The notes under the pieces are model-generated. The model was not told the origin of the DNA. It saw only the letters and a list, made by a program, of their open reading frames with translations, and did not search any database. A DNA stretch of 64,000 nt from Robiginitalea myxolifaciens. GTDB taxonomy: Bacteria > Bacteroidota > Bacteroidia > Flavobacteriales > Flavobacteriaceae. The stretch is taken from positions 709,240-773,239 of the forward strand of contig NZ_FOYQ01000001.1 of NCBI RefSeq assembly GCF_900115205.1. The letters are read 5' to 3'. How positions within the stretch are numbered: position 1 is the stretch's first letter; the number at the start of each line of letters is the position of its first letter. The position numbers and the translations under genes are program-made. Positions 9,613 to 18,306 of the stretch are shown here, piece after piece.

Positions 9613-9660
9613 GCAAAAAGGCAGCGCGACTTTTCTGTGGATATGTTGTATTTTACAGTT

Positions 9661-11934
9661 ATGAATTCATCGCAATATCCCTCCGGCACACACGCCTATC
9701 TCCCCTTCTTATACGTAATCTGGTCCGACGATTTGCTCTCCGCTTCGGAACTGGAGGTAATTCGGCTCGCGATTACTTCTGATAAGGAATTACCGGCGGC
9801 GGCCCGTAAATTACTCCTGGGTTGGATCAATCCGGATACCCCCCCGAGCGCAGCCACTCAAAAACACTGGCGGGAATTGATACGGGAGAGCGGAGCCAGC
9901 TACCGGGAAGAGACCGCATATCCCCTTTCTGAGTTAAGCAGTGCTGTTGGAAAGGCCCTGGATCCAGAGCGGGGGACACCTCCGGACCTGACGGTACTGG
10001 AACAAAACCTCGGGATTCAGCCCAATCACTATCGCCATGTATTTGAACAGTACAGTGCGCCCCGCAGTTTTTCGGAATATTACGATGGTACCCTCCTGGC
10101 ACAACATCATTTGGGTAAGGCCTATTCGGTCTATCGCTCTCTGGATAGCCTTTGGGAGCAAAAGGATTTCCGTTGGGAAATACAGCGCAACAAAGAGCAG
10201 CATCGCCAGCGGGTGAGCCGGCAAGTAAAACATTTGGCCAATAAGGGCTACGGCGCCCTCGCCTATCCCGAAGGTTCAGGAGGAAAAAACGACATGCCCA
10301 GCTATGCGGCCGTTTTTGAAAACCTGGTATTCCTCGACGGCAGTCTTTGCGTCAAATTTGGTGTTCAATTCGGGCTCTTTGGAGGAAGTATAGAAAAACT
10401 GGGGAGTGAAAAACACCGCAAGGCCTATCTCGGAAAGGCCGGTACCCTGGAACTGCCCGGATGTTTCGCCATGACCGAAACCCGTCACGGTTCCAATGTT
10501 CGCGGGATTCATACTACAGCTACCTACCTTCATGAAAGCCGGGAACTGGTTATCAATACGCCTGGCCCCGATGATAACAAAGAATACATCGGCAATGCCC
10601 TGGAGGCACGGATGGCTACAGTATTTGCCCAATTGATTGTAGGCGGAAAACGCCACGGGGTCCATGCGGTCCTGGTTCCCCTGCGGGATGCGTCCGGGGA
10701 GGTCCTTCCGGGAATCCGGGTCGAGGACAATGGCTACAAATTGGGCTTGAATGGGGTAGACAACGGAAAGATCTGGTTTCGTGAGGTCCGGGTTCCTGTC
10801 GATAACTTATTAGACCGTTATGGGGGAATTAACGCTGAGGGCGAATACAGCTCAGAACTCAAGAATTCCAATAAACGGTTTTTTACGATGCTCGGCACCC
10901 TGGTAGGCGGACGAATCTGCGTCGGGAAGGGAGCGCTCGCCGGCGCGAAAATGGCGCTGGGAATTGCAGTGCGTTATGCCCTTCGGCGTCGGCAATTCAA
11001 CGATTCCAAACGGATGCAGGAGGACTTGATCATGGACTATCCCTCCCACCAGCTTCGCCTGATCCCCAGGTTGGCCTCGTGTTACGTATACCAGGCCGCC
11101 CTCGACGAGCAAATGGAAAATTACCAGCAACTCACAGGAGGAGACACGCAAAAACTCGAAGCCCAGGTGGCGGGGCTTAAGGCCATCATCACGGACTTTG
11201 CTAATGACGCCATCCAGGAGAGCCGGGAAGCCTGCGGGGGCAAAGGCTATTTATTGGAAAACCGCATAGCGGATTTACGAAGCGATATCGACATCTTTAC
11301 CACTTTTGAAGGAGACAATACCGTTTTGCTCCAATTGGCTGCCAAAGGTCGCCTTACCGACTTCAGGACGGCTTTTAATTCGGATGATTTTTTCGGGGTC
11401 CTGCGCTTGCTCCGAACACAGGCGGCCCGAAGGCTTGGGGCGATTAACCCGGTCTATGTCAACAAAACGGACCGCGAACATCTCTATAAGCCCGCCTTCC
11501 ACCAACACGCTTTTGAATACCGTACCGCGCGACTTACATACACCCTGGCGCTCCGGATCCGGGATTACATCAAAAAAGGCCTGCCGGCGTACCAGGCCTA
11601 CCTCAAGGTGCAGGCTCATTTCCTGGCCCTGGGCAGGGCATATAGCGAAGAGATTGCGTATCAGAGCTATCGCAGGGTTTGCGAGGGTATAACGGATGAG
11701 AAACACCAAGCCCTGTTCGATCGTCTGGGAGCGCTCCACGCCCTGGAACGTATCACCGCTGATATGGACTGGTATTTTGAGCAGGGTTATGTCGGGAAAC
11801 GCAAATCCAAAGCGATCAAAAGGCGTGTGGAACGCCTGACCACGGAATTAAGGCCTCATGTAGCTTCCCTGGTCGAGGGGTTTGCGATTCCGGAAGAATT
11901 AATGCAGCAGGTTCCGATTGCTCGGGATCATTGA
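9661..11934 (+). CDS. Acyl-CoA oxidase/dehydrogenase-like flavoprotein
   Basis: This 757-residue protein belongs to the acyl-CoA dehydrogenase superfamily, in the large ACOX-type form (dehydrogenases have about 380-400 residues). The mid-region FAMTETRHGSNVRG is the flavin-contacting segment. CGGKGYLLENRIADLRSD followed by TTFEGDNTVLLQ is the ACOX signature that carries the catalytic Glu. It should introduce the 2,3 double bond into acyl-CoA with FAD and may pass electrons to oxygen; this is inferred from family. I start it at the ATG 9661 (MNSSQYPSGTHAY); GTG 9637 and ATG 9643 are also possible. It stands alone on the plus strand, divergent from ruvB. Its last 7 bases overlap the convergent gene downstream. 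Confidence 0.88.
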   Translation: MNSSQYPSGTHAYLPFLYVIWSDDLLSASELEVIRLAITSDKELPAAARKLLLGWINPDTPPSAATQKHWRELIRESGASYREETAYPLSELSSAVGKALDPERGTPPDLTVLEQNLGIQPNHYRHVFEQYSAPRSFSEYYDGTLLAQHHLGKAYSVYRSLDSLWEQKDFRWEIQRNKEQHRQRVSRQVKHLANKGYGALAYPEGSGGKNDMPSYAAVFENLVFLDGSLCVKFGVQFGLFGGSIEKLGSEKHRKAYLGKAGTLELPGCFAMTETRHGSNVRGIHTTATYLHESRELVINTPGPDDNKEYIGNALEARMATVFAQLIVGGKRHGVHAVLVPLRDASGEVLPGIRVEDNGYKLGLNGVDNGKIWFREVRVPVDNLLDRYGGINAEGEYSSELKNSNKRFFTMLGTLVGGRICVGKGALAGAKMALGIAVRYALRRRQFNDSKRMQEDLIMDYPSHQLRLIPRLASCYVYQAALDEQMENYQQLTGGDTQKLEAQVAGLKAIITDFANDAIQESREACGGKGYLLENRIADLRSDIDIFTTFEGDNTVLLQLAAKGRLTDFRTAFNSDDFFGVLRLLRTQAARRLGAINPVYVNKTDREHLYKPAFHQHAFEYRTARLTYTLALRIRDYIKKGLPAYQAYLKVQAHFLALGRAYSEEIAYQSYRRVCEGITDEKHQALFDRLGALHALERITADMDWYFEQGYVGKRKSKAIKRRVERLTTELRPHVASLVEGFAIPEELMQQVPIARDH

Positions 11935-12797
11935 TCCGGTTCCTTGTGGATTTCGGCCCGGTCGGCAAACTCCTGAACCGTTATGTTAGGATTACCGTAG
12001 ATATAAGTGCGAGAGCCACCGGAGAGGCTCAGGGAACAAGAGTTAACCGCCCGCACCCGTGCAGTTGCGCTCTCCATAGCCTGCAGATCGAGATGATCGG
12101 CTTCCATTTTTTGTGCCTTGTACGTTACATTTCCATCCAGCACAGTACGCACTTCAGTACTTATGCCCTCCAGGGTAAGGCCGGAATTTCCGTTTAGCTT
12201 TATTTCCATTCCCTTGTTTACCGTATAAATAACAGCGTCGCTGCGATCCATTAAGGCTACAGAAACGGTATCAGCATCCAGGTTTAGGTCGGCTTTTCCA
12301 TTGCCCTGAAGCAGAACCCTGCAAAAATCGGCACGCACCCGCATATTGAGCCTGCCCTCATCCCGCGCCTCCAGGTCAAGGCTTACCCCCGGAATGGGTT
12401 GTTCGCTGATCAACTCCCCGTCTGTTGCCGCCACGCCGGCCAACTCCGTGTAATAGACGGTAATATCCAATTTCTTGCTTCCTGTAATATTGTAGAAGGA
12501 GGAAATCTTAAGCGTACTGTCCCGAACTTCGAAGCGCAATACATCGACGAGGTTTTCATCCACTTCCAGACGATACCCTTCCGCCGCTGCTCGCTCCAGA
12601 TTCACTTCCAGGTCATCGTTGAGATCCAGGTATCGGAATGCCGGCAGGGATTCATTTACCGAAGCAACGATCCGGTTCCCTTTTATTTTGGGTTTGCGCT
12701 GCGCCAGGAGGGCGACAGGTGACATAATAAAAAACGCGAAGGCAACGATAGACAGCCATGTAAAGGAGCTGCCGCTTGTAGAAGTTTTAAAGCACAT
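11928..12797 (-). CDS. Secreted DUF2807 (GIN-domain, adhesin-head-like) protein
   Basis: This 289-residue protein has an N-terminal signal peptide (hydrophobic SIVAFAFFIMSPVALLAQ) followed by a beta-rich region of short alternating strands such as LDITVYYTELAGVAATDG and GNGKADLNLDADTVSVAL. This layout fits the DUF2807/GIN family, whose members form right-handed beta-helices and are exported; their role is unknown. It begins with ATG at 12795-12797, about 60 bases past the terminator that closes the respiratory operon, so it must have its own promoter, which I could not find. Its stop overlaps the end of the acyl-CoA oxidase gene. Confidence 0.8.
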   Translation of the reverse strand: MCFKTSTSGSSFTWLSIVAFAFFIMSPVALLAQRKPKIKGNRIVASVNESLPAFRYLDLNDDLEVNLERAAAEGYRLEVDENLVDVLRFEVRDSTLKISSFYNITGSKKLDITVYYTELAGVAATDGELISEQPIPGVSLDLEARDEGRLNMRVRADFCRVLLQGNGKADLNLDADTVSVALMDRSDAVIYTVNKGMEIKLNGNSGLTLEGISTEVRTVLDGNVTYKAQKMEADHLDLQAMESATARVRAVNSCSLSLSGGSRTYIYGNPNITVQEFADRAEIHKEPDQ

Positions 12798-12855
12798 AGT
12801 GAATTCTCTTGTATAAAGATATTATATAATAGCAAATACCGGGCCGGGATAAAAG

Positions 12856-12884
12856 AAAACCCGCTCGGGATGCGAGCGGGTTTT
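12856..12884 (-). terminator. Intrinsic terminator of the act-cox operon
   Basis: Perfect inverted repeat AAAACCCGCTCG / CGAGCGGGTTTT (12856-12867 and 12873-12884) with a 5-base loop. On the minus strand it is followed by TTTTCTTTT. It sits just past the coxA stop at 12911. Confidence 0.92.
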
Positions 12885-12910
12885 GACTTTTATTGACATA
12901 GGATTTACGG

Positions 12911-14734
12911 CTAATGCTCGTAATCCTCTTCACCTTCTTGCAGTGGAATATGTTGCGGAACAAAGTCCTGTCCTGGGATAATATACTCCCCATTCTCATC
13001 GACCTTGCTGTAATCATAACACCAGCGGTGTACTTCCGGGATAGCACCAGGCCAGTTCCCGTGAATGTGTTTTTGAGGTGTGGTCCATTCCAGGGTGGTG
13101 GCATTCCACGGATTCTGTGGTCCACGCTTACCGTAGAATATACTGCGCACAAAATTGTAAACGAAGATCAATTGTGCGGCTGCAGTAATCAAGGCAAATA
13201 CCGTCATCAATTCCTGGATGTCTACTAGTTCGTCGAACATCGGGAAGGCGGTATTCTGGTAGTAACGCCGCGGCACCCCTGCCATCCCGACAAAGTGCAT
13301 CGGGAAGAAGATTCCGTAAGAGCCTACAGCAGTAATCCAGAAGTGTACGTAACCCAGGTTCTTGTTCATCATACGTCCCTGGAACATTTTAGGGAACCAG
13401 TGGTATACCCCGGCAAATAAACCATAGAGCGCTGATATTCCCATTACCAGGTGGAAGTGCGCTACTACAAAATACGTATCGTGAACGTTGATGTCCAGCG
13501 TACTGTCCCCGAGAATAATTCCCGTGAGTCCCCCGGTAATAAAGGTGGAAACCATTCCGATGGAGAATAACATCCCCGCATTGAGCTGCAGATTACCTTT
13601 CCACAAGGTAGTGATCCAGTTAAAGGCCTTTACACCGGACGGTATAGCGATAAGCAATGTTGTAAATGTAAATACAGATCCGAGGAATGGATTCATCCCG
13701 GAGATAAACATGTGGTGCCCCCAAACGATAGTGGAAAGGAAGGCAATCGCCAGGATGGAGGCGATCATTGCGCGATACCCGAAAATAGGTTTCCGGGCAC
13801 CTACAGCCATTACCTCCGAAACGATTCCCATCGCAGGAAGAATCACGATATAGACCTCAGGGTGACCCAGGAACCAAAACAGGTGTTCGTAGAGTACGGG
13901 CGAGCCTCCCTGGTAGTGCAGTACTTCTCCCTGAATAAAAATATCCGAAAGGAAAAATGAGGTGCCGAAACTACGGTCCATTAACAGCAGCAATCCTGCA
14001 GAAAGTAGTACCGGGAAAGAAATTACCCCGATCACCGCAGTTACAAAGAATGCCCAGATGGTAAGCGGTAAACGCGTCATGGACATTCCTTTAGTTCGCA
14101 GGTTAAGTACCGTTACGATATAATTCAGTGATCCCAAAAGGGAAGAGGCAATGAATATGGTCATAGATACTAGCCACAACGTCATCCCCATTCCCGAACC
14201 GGGTTGGGCCATAGGGAGGGCACTTAACGGCGGATAAATTGTCCATCCAGCAGCGGCAGGTCCGGCTTCCACAAACAAGGAGATAACCATAACAACGCTG
14301 GAAATAAAGAATAACCAGTACGAAATCATGTTCAGAAATCCCGAAGCCATATCACGTGCTCCGATCTGCAACGGAATCAAGAGGTTACTAAAGGTTCCAC
14401 TTAATCCTGCTGTAAGAACGAAGAAAACCATGATCGTACCGTGGATGGTCACCAGGGCCAGGTAAATATCGGCGTCCATTACGCCATCCGGGGCCCATTT
14501 TCCGAGCACGGCTTCAAAAACCGGGAAGGATTCCCCCGGCCAGGCCAATTGCATGCGAAACAATAATGACATCGCAATCCCGATGAATCCCATAATCAGT
14601 CCTGTAATGAGGTACTGCTTGGAGATCATCTTGTGATCCTGGCTAAAGATGTATTTGGTTATAAAGGTTTCTTTGTGATGATGCCCGTGATCGTGAGCGT
14701 GATCGTCTGTAAGGGCCGGTGCATGTGCTGACAT
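12911..14734 (-). CDS. coxA: Cytochrome c oxidase subunit I (A-type haem-copper oxidase)
   Basis: This 607-residue, 12-helix subunit carries the oxygen-reducing centre. HPEVYIVILP holds the CuB His, the cross-linked Tyr and the Glu of A1-type oxidases, WGHHMF gives the other CuB histidines, and HDTYFVVAHFHLVMG gives the haem a3 and haem a ligands. It reduces O2 to water and pumps protons in the inner membrane. The N-terminal 25 residues are unusually His-rich (DDHAHDHGHHHKE). It is the last gene of the operon, 36 bases below coxB. Subunits III and IV are not encoded in this cluster. The ATG at 14732-14734 is clear. Confidence 0.97.
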   Translation of the reverse strand: MSAHAPALTDDHAHDHGHHHKETFITKYIFSQDHKMISKQYLITGLIMGFIGIAMSLLFRMQLAWPGESFPVFEAVLGKWAPDGVMDADIYLALVTIHGTIMVFFVLTAGLSGTFSNLLIPLQIGARDMASGFLNMISYWLFFISSVVMVISLFVEAGPAAAGWTIYPPLSALPMAQPGSGMGMTLWLVSMTIFIASSLLGSLNYIVTVLNLRTKGMSMTRLPLTIWAFFVTAVIGVISFPVLLSAGLLLLMDRSFGTSFFLSDIFIQGEVLHYQGGSPVLYEHLFWFLGHPEVYIVILPAMGIVSEVMAVGARKPIFGYRAMIASILAIAFLSTIVWGHHMFISGMNPFLGSVFTFTTLLIAIPSGVKAFNWITTLWKGNLQLNAGMLFSIGMVSTFITGGLTGIILGDSTLDINVHDTYFVVAHFHLVMGISALYGLFAGVYHWFPKMFQGRMMNKNLGYVHFWITAVGSYGIFFPMHFVGMAGVPRRYYQNTAFPMFDELVDIQELMTVFALITAAAQLIFVYNFVRSIFYGKRGPQNPWNATTLEWTTPQKHIHGNWPGAIPEVHRWCYDYSKVDENGEYIIPGQDFVPQHIPLQEGEEDYEH

Positions 14735-14770
14735 AAATCCCTAAATTTTAATTTTCTTTTCTAGCAATAA

Positions 14771-15841
14771 TTATTCGTTCATGGCCATGGTCTGACCAAA
14801 GGTTTGTTGTTCGGCTATCCAGGCTTCATATTCCTCCTGAGTTTCGACGATGATCTTCATCTGCATGTTGTAATGCGATCTTCCGCAAATCTTATTACAG
14901 AGTAAGATAAAGTCGAATTCCCAAGGGTCAATATTTTCAGTTTCACCAGCCGCAGCACGCTCTGCCCGAAGGGCATTGGTTCGAGCTACTTTGTCAATTA
15001 TCTCCGGCTTTAAGCGCATTTCTGCCGTTGTGATTGTCGGCGTAAAGGAGAATTCCGTGATCATTCCGGGAACGCAATTCATTTGCGCGCGGAAGTGAGG
15101 CATGTAGGCGGAATGCAAAACATCCTGCGCCCGCATTTTAAAGTTAACCTTTCGACCCACTGGCAGGTGTAATTCCTTAACGATTACATCGTCCGTTGCG
15201 TTTGGATCAGATTCGTCTAATCCCAGAACGTTAGCCCGGTTGATATCGATCATGCGGACGTTGGCACCGCCGAGGACATTGTCTTCCCCTCCGTAGCGTG
15301 CCGTCCAGTTGTACTGCTGCGCATAGAGTTCTACTATCAACGGATCGTCCTCCTCATTGACATCCATGATATCGGTCCAGGTAAATAATCCCCAAAGGAT
15401 AAGTCCGGCAAGCACAATCACAGGGATAATAGTCCAGATAAACTCAAGACGATCATTATCCGCATAAAACAGTGCCTTTTTACCTTCCTTCCCTCGGTAT
15501 TTATAAGCGAAGTAATGGAGCAGGAACTGGGTAATGGTTTGAGTAACAAAAATAACCACAAAACTCCAGAGCAATAAGGTATCATAGGTGTCTCCGTGAG
15601 CTGATGCAGCTTCTGGCAGGATAAACTTCCCGTACTTCCAGAAACTAAATATGGTTAACACATAGATGAAGACCAAAAAAGCGAACATCAGTATCCCATT
15701 GTTCTTGTTGTCTTCATCGGTAGCTACTTCTCCCCTGTCAGATTTCTTGGCGTGTAGTTGAGATAACTCGAATATCTTCGTCATCTGCCATATGGCTATG
15801 GCCACGAGAACCAGAACAGAGATGGTGAGTAATGCTGTCAT
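14771..15841 (-). CDS. coxB: Cytochrome c oxidase subunit II (no fused haem domain)
   Basis: This 356-residue protein starts with hydrophobic segments at about 1-20, 48-70, 88-110 and 137-160; this is more than the usual two. The C-terminal cupredoxin domain has the CuA site: a His in DVLHSAYMPHF and the CNKICGRSHYNM ligand loop (Cys, Cys, His, Met). There is no CxxCH, so this is an aa3-type rather than a caa3-type subunit, and a separate haem protein must deliver electrons. The canonical Glu between the two Cys is Lys here. It lies 27 bases below actF and 36 bases above coxA. Confidence 0.96.
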   Translation of the reverse strand: MTALLTISVLVLVAIAIWQMTKIFELSQLHAKKSDRGEVATDEDNKNNGILMFAFLVFIYVLTIFSFWKYGKFILPEAASAHGDTYDTLLLWSFVVIFVTQTITQFLLHYFAYKYRGKEGKKALFYADNDRLEFIWTIIPVIVLAGLILWGLFTWTDIMDVNEEDDPLIVELYAQQYNWTARYGGEDNVLGGANVRMIDINRANVLGLDESDPNATDDVIVKELHLPVGRKVNFKMRAQDVLHSAYMPHFRAQMNCVPGMITEFSFTPTITTAEMRLKPEIIDKVARTNALRAERAAAGETENIDPWEFDFILLCNKICGRSHYNMQMKIIVETQEEYEAWIAEQQTFGQTMAMNE

Positions 15842-15868
15842 TTTATTCGTTTAAAACGCGGTTGCTAA

Positions 15869-17197
15869 TTAATAATGAAACTGTCTGCTTTCCTCCAGGA
15901 AAGGGTTCCTTTCCGGTTGCAAAGGCGCTTTGGTCAATGCGCGGAATACCCAGAAAATAAAGGCGCCTGCAAAGAACAGAACAGCTCCGATTTCCGGAAT
16001 TCCGATATACCATTGATCTCCAACGGTTGCCGGGGTTATCATGATATACACATCGAGGTAGTGTCCGACAAGGACCACAATGCCCGTCATGACCACAAAC
16101 CAGTTTACACGTTTGTAATCGCTATTCATCAGTACCAGAAGTGGGAATATAAAATTCATCACTACCATACCAAAGAACGGCAGTTTAAAGTCTTCAATAC
16201 GGGTTACGAAATACGTAACCTCCTCGGGGATGTTGGCATACCAGATCAGCATGAATTGCCCGAACCAGAGGTAGGTCCAGAAGATGCTGATACCAAACAT
16301 AAACTTGGCCAGATCATGGATGTGGCTATTGTTCACATCGGGAAGGTATCCACGGGATTTCAGGTAAATAGTTACCAGAGCAATGGTCGTGATTCCACTA
16401 ACAAACATACTGGCGAAAACGTACCACCCAAAGAGGGTACTGAACCAGTGTGGATCTAAGCTCATGATCCAATCCCAGGACATCATTGATTCCGTTACGA
16501 GATAAAAGACCAGGAATCCTGCAGACCATTTGAAATTTTTGATAAAATTGCTGTTGTCGTCCGACTTATCCTGAGCCAGGGAAAGACGTCGCGATATTTC
16601 GCGATAGGCAATCCACCCTCCCAGGAAGAAAGCGGCGCGGATCAGGAAAAAGGTAGGATTCAGATATCCCGCTTTTCCTTGTAACAGCGCGTCTTCGGCA
16701 ACAGTCTCAGCATCCATCCACACAAAGAGGTGGTTCATGTGCATTACCGAAAGTACGAGGATAACGAAGATCACGATACCCCCCGGAACAATATAGGAGG
16801 TAATCCCCTCCATAACCCGGAAAAGCAGAGGTGACCAACCGGCCTGTGCTGCGCGTTGGATGGCGTAAAATGCCAGTACCCCCAAAGCGAGCATAAAGAA
16901 GAAAAATGCTGCGATGTACACTGCAGACCAGGGACGGTTCTGTAACTGGTGAAGCAGGTGTTCGCCGTGATCTGTTCCATGCCCGGCTTCTTCGCCATGT
17001 GCATCTGCAGCCGCACCATGAGATGCGTCAGCAGCCTCATGTCCGCCACCGTGACCATCGTCGTGGGAAGTGGCAACCATTGCCTGCGCCTCTTCAACGG
17101 TACTTGGCGCTGAGATAAAGCCAATCCCCATACCCAGCAGGCCTAAGGCCATTAAGACCAGGGATCCTATTTTCAATCGGTTCGAAAAGGTATACAT
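15869..17197 (-). CDS. actF: Alternative complex III membrane subunit ActF
   Basis: This 442-residue polytopic protein has about 10 helices and matches the NrfD/PsrC-like ActF subunit of quinol:cytochrome c oxidoreductase. After the first helix it carries a periplasm-sized insert of about 45 residues packed with His, Asp, Glu and Ala (HDDGHGGGHEAAD and more); 12 of those residues are His. In known complexes ActF pairs with ActC to form the membrane core. It starts with ATG at 17195-17197, 13 bases below actE, and is followed by coxB, tying complex III to the oxidase in one transcript. Confidence 0.93.
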   Translation of the reverse strand: MYTFSNRLKIGSLVLMALGLLGMGIGFISAPSTVEEAQAMVATSHDDGHGGGHEAADASHGAAADAHGEEAGHGTDHGEHLLHQLQNRPWSAVYIAAFFFFMLALGVLAFYAIQRAAQAGWSPLLFRVMEGITSYIVPGGIVIFVILVLSVMHMNHLFVWMDAETVAEDALLQGKAGYLNPTFFLIRAAFFLGGWIAYREISRRLSLAQDKSDDNSNFIKNFKWSAGFLVFYLVTESMMSWDWIMSLDPHWFSTLFGWYVFASMFVSGITTIALVTIYLKSRGYLPDVNNSHIHDLAKFMFGISIFWTYLWFGQFMLIWYANIPEEVTYFVTRIEDFKLPFFGMVVMNFIFPLLVLMNSDYKRVNWFVVMTGIVVLVGHYLDVYIMITPATVGDQWYIGIPEIGAVLFFAGAFIFWVFRALTKAPLQPERNPFLEESRQFHY

Positions 17198-17210
17198 TGA
17201 CTTCGTATTC

Positions 17211-17774
17211 TTATTGAGTTAGGTTTTCTTTTAAGACCATCACGTATTCGGATACCTGCCAACGCTCTGTTTCATTGAGCTGATTGGCATAGGATCCCAT
17301 GGCGTTTTGCCCGTAATAGATTACGTGATAAGTACTTCCCAGGTTAATATTGCGGCCTACGTCATCGTAGGAAGGCACCCCAAGAATTTTCTCTCTTTTA
17401 ACCAGCGTGCCCTGCCCGTCCCCTTTGGTTCCGTGGCAAATGGCACAATAGATATCGTATAATTCCTTCCCTACCGCGAGGTTCTCTTCGGACTGCAGGG
17501 AGTCCAGCGGGCTTGTCAGCGCACGGGAAAGTTCCTTCCCAGCCGGATTGTTCTCAATTCCATAAGGAATTTTACCGCGGGCTATGGTGTGTTCAGCCGG
17601 AAGCTGTGCCTCAGTTCCTGCAGGCAGCCATTCCACTTTTTCGTAAGTCTCATAACCCACCGATTCGTACATGTTGGGCATGTACTGGTAATTCGGCTCG
17701 CGTTCGTTCTGGCAGGAAGCCAGCAGCAAGAGCCCGGTGGCACAAATGAGGGATATGGATAGAAGTTGCTTCAT
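17211..17774 (-). CDS. actE: Alternative complex III monohaem cytochrome c ActE
   Basis: This 187-residue lipoprotein (LLLASC lipobox at about residue 20) has one haem site, CAICHGTKGDGQG, at about 112, and a likely distal Met in NAMGSYANQL. In the family ActE docks at the end of the ActA haem chain on the periplasmic side and hands electrons to the oxidase or a soluble carrier. It begins with ATG at 17772-17774, 9 bases after the actD stop. Length and order fit the act operons of other flavobacteria. Confidence 0.95.
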   Translation of the reverse strand: MKQLLSISLICATGLLLLASCQNEREPNYQYMPNMYESVGYETYEKVEWLPAGTEAQLPAEHTIARGKIPYGIENNPAGKELSRALTSPLDSLQSEENLAVGKELYDIYCAICHGTKGDGQGTLVKREKILGVPSYDDVGRNINLGSTYHVIYYGQNAMGSYANQLNETERWQVSEYVMVLKENLTQ

Positions 17775-17783
17775 CTTACTCGC

Positions 17784-18305
17784 TTACTTTTCTACAGTAT
17801 TGATTTCTACGGCTCCGGTTTCCTGTAACAGGCTTGTTAATTCTGCCTCGTTGCCATGGACACCTATTTCCATAATAAAATGGTCGTCGGTGGAACGCGG
17901 ATCCGGGTTCTCGGCTTTTTTAAATGGCCAGAGCTTGGAACGCAAATAAAAGGTGATCACCATAAGGTGCGCCGCAAAGAACACGGTCATTTCGAACATT
18001 ACCGGCACAAAGGCAGGCATATTCTCGATATAACTAAAACTCGGTTTCCCACCGATGTCTTGAGGCCAGTCCTGTATCATGATAAAGTTCATCATCACGA
18101 TAGCCACAGTTAACCCCAGGCATCCATATAAAAAAGACGTAATAGCGATACGTGTGGGCTCCAGGCCCATGGCCTTGTCCAATCCGTGCACTGGAAAGGG
18201 ACAATACACCTCTTCGATATGGTGGTGGGCTGCCTTAACCTTCTTGACTGCGTGCATGAGCACGTCGTCATCATTATAATAGGCCTGTACTACTTTAGAT
18301 GCCAT
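17784..18305 (-). CDS. actD: Alternative complex III subunit ActD (DUF3341)
   Basis: This 173-residue protein has a short cytoplasmic N-terminal part (MASKVVQAYYNDDDVL) and two central helices (about 60-80 and 100-120), the layout of DUF3341/ActD. It is a structural membrane subunit of complex III with no cofactor. I prefer the ATG at 18303-18305, which lies just past the actC stop at 18307. An in-frame ATG at 18321-18323 would add six residues and overlap actC. It sits 9 bases above actE. Confidence 0.93.
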   Translation of the reverse strand: MASKVVQAYYNDDDVLMHAVKKVKAAHHHIEEVYCPFPVHGLDKAMGLEPTRIAITSFLYGCLGLTVAIVMMNFIMIQDWPQDIGGKPSFSYIENMPAFVPVMFEMTVFFAAHLMVITFYLRSKLWPFKKAENPDPRSTDDHFIMEIGVHGNEAELTSLLQETGAVEINTVEK

Positions 18306-18306
18306 A

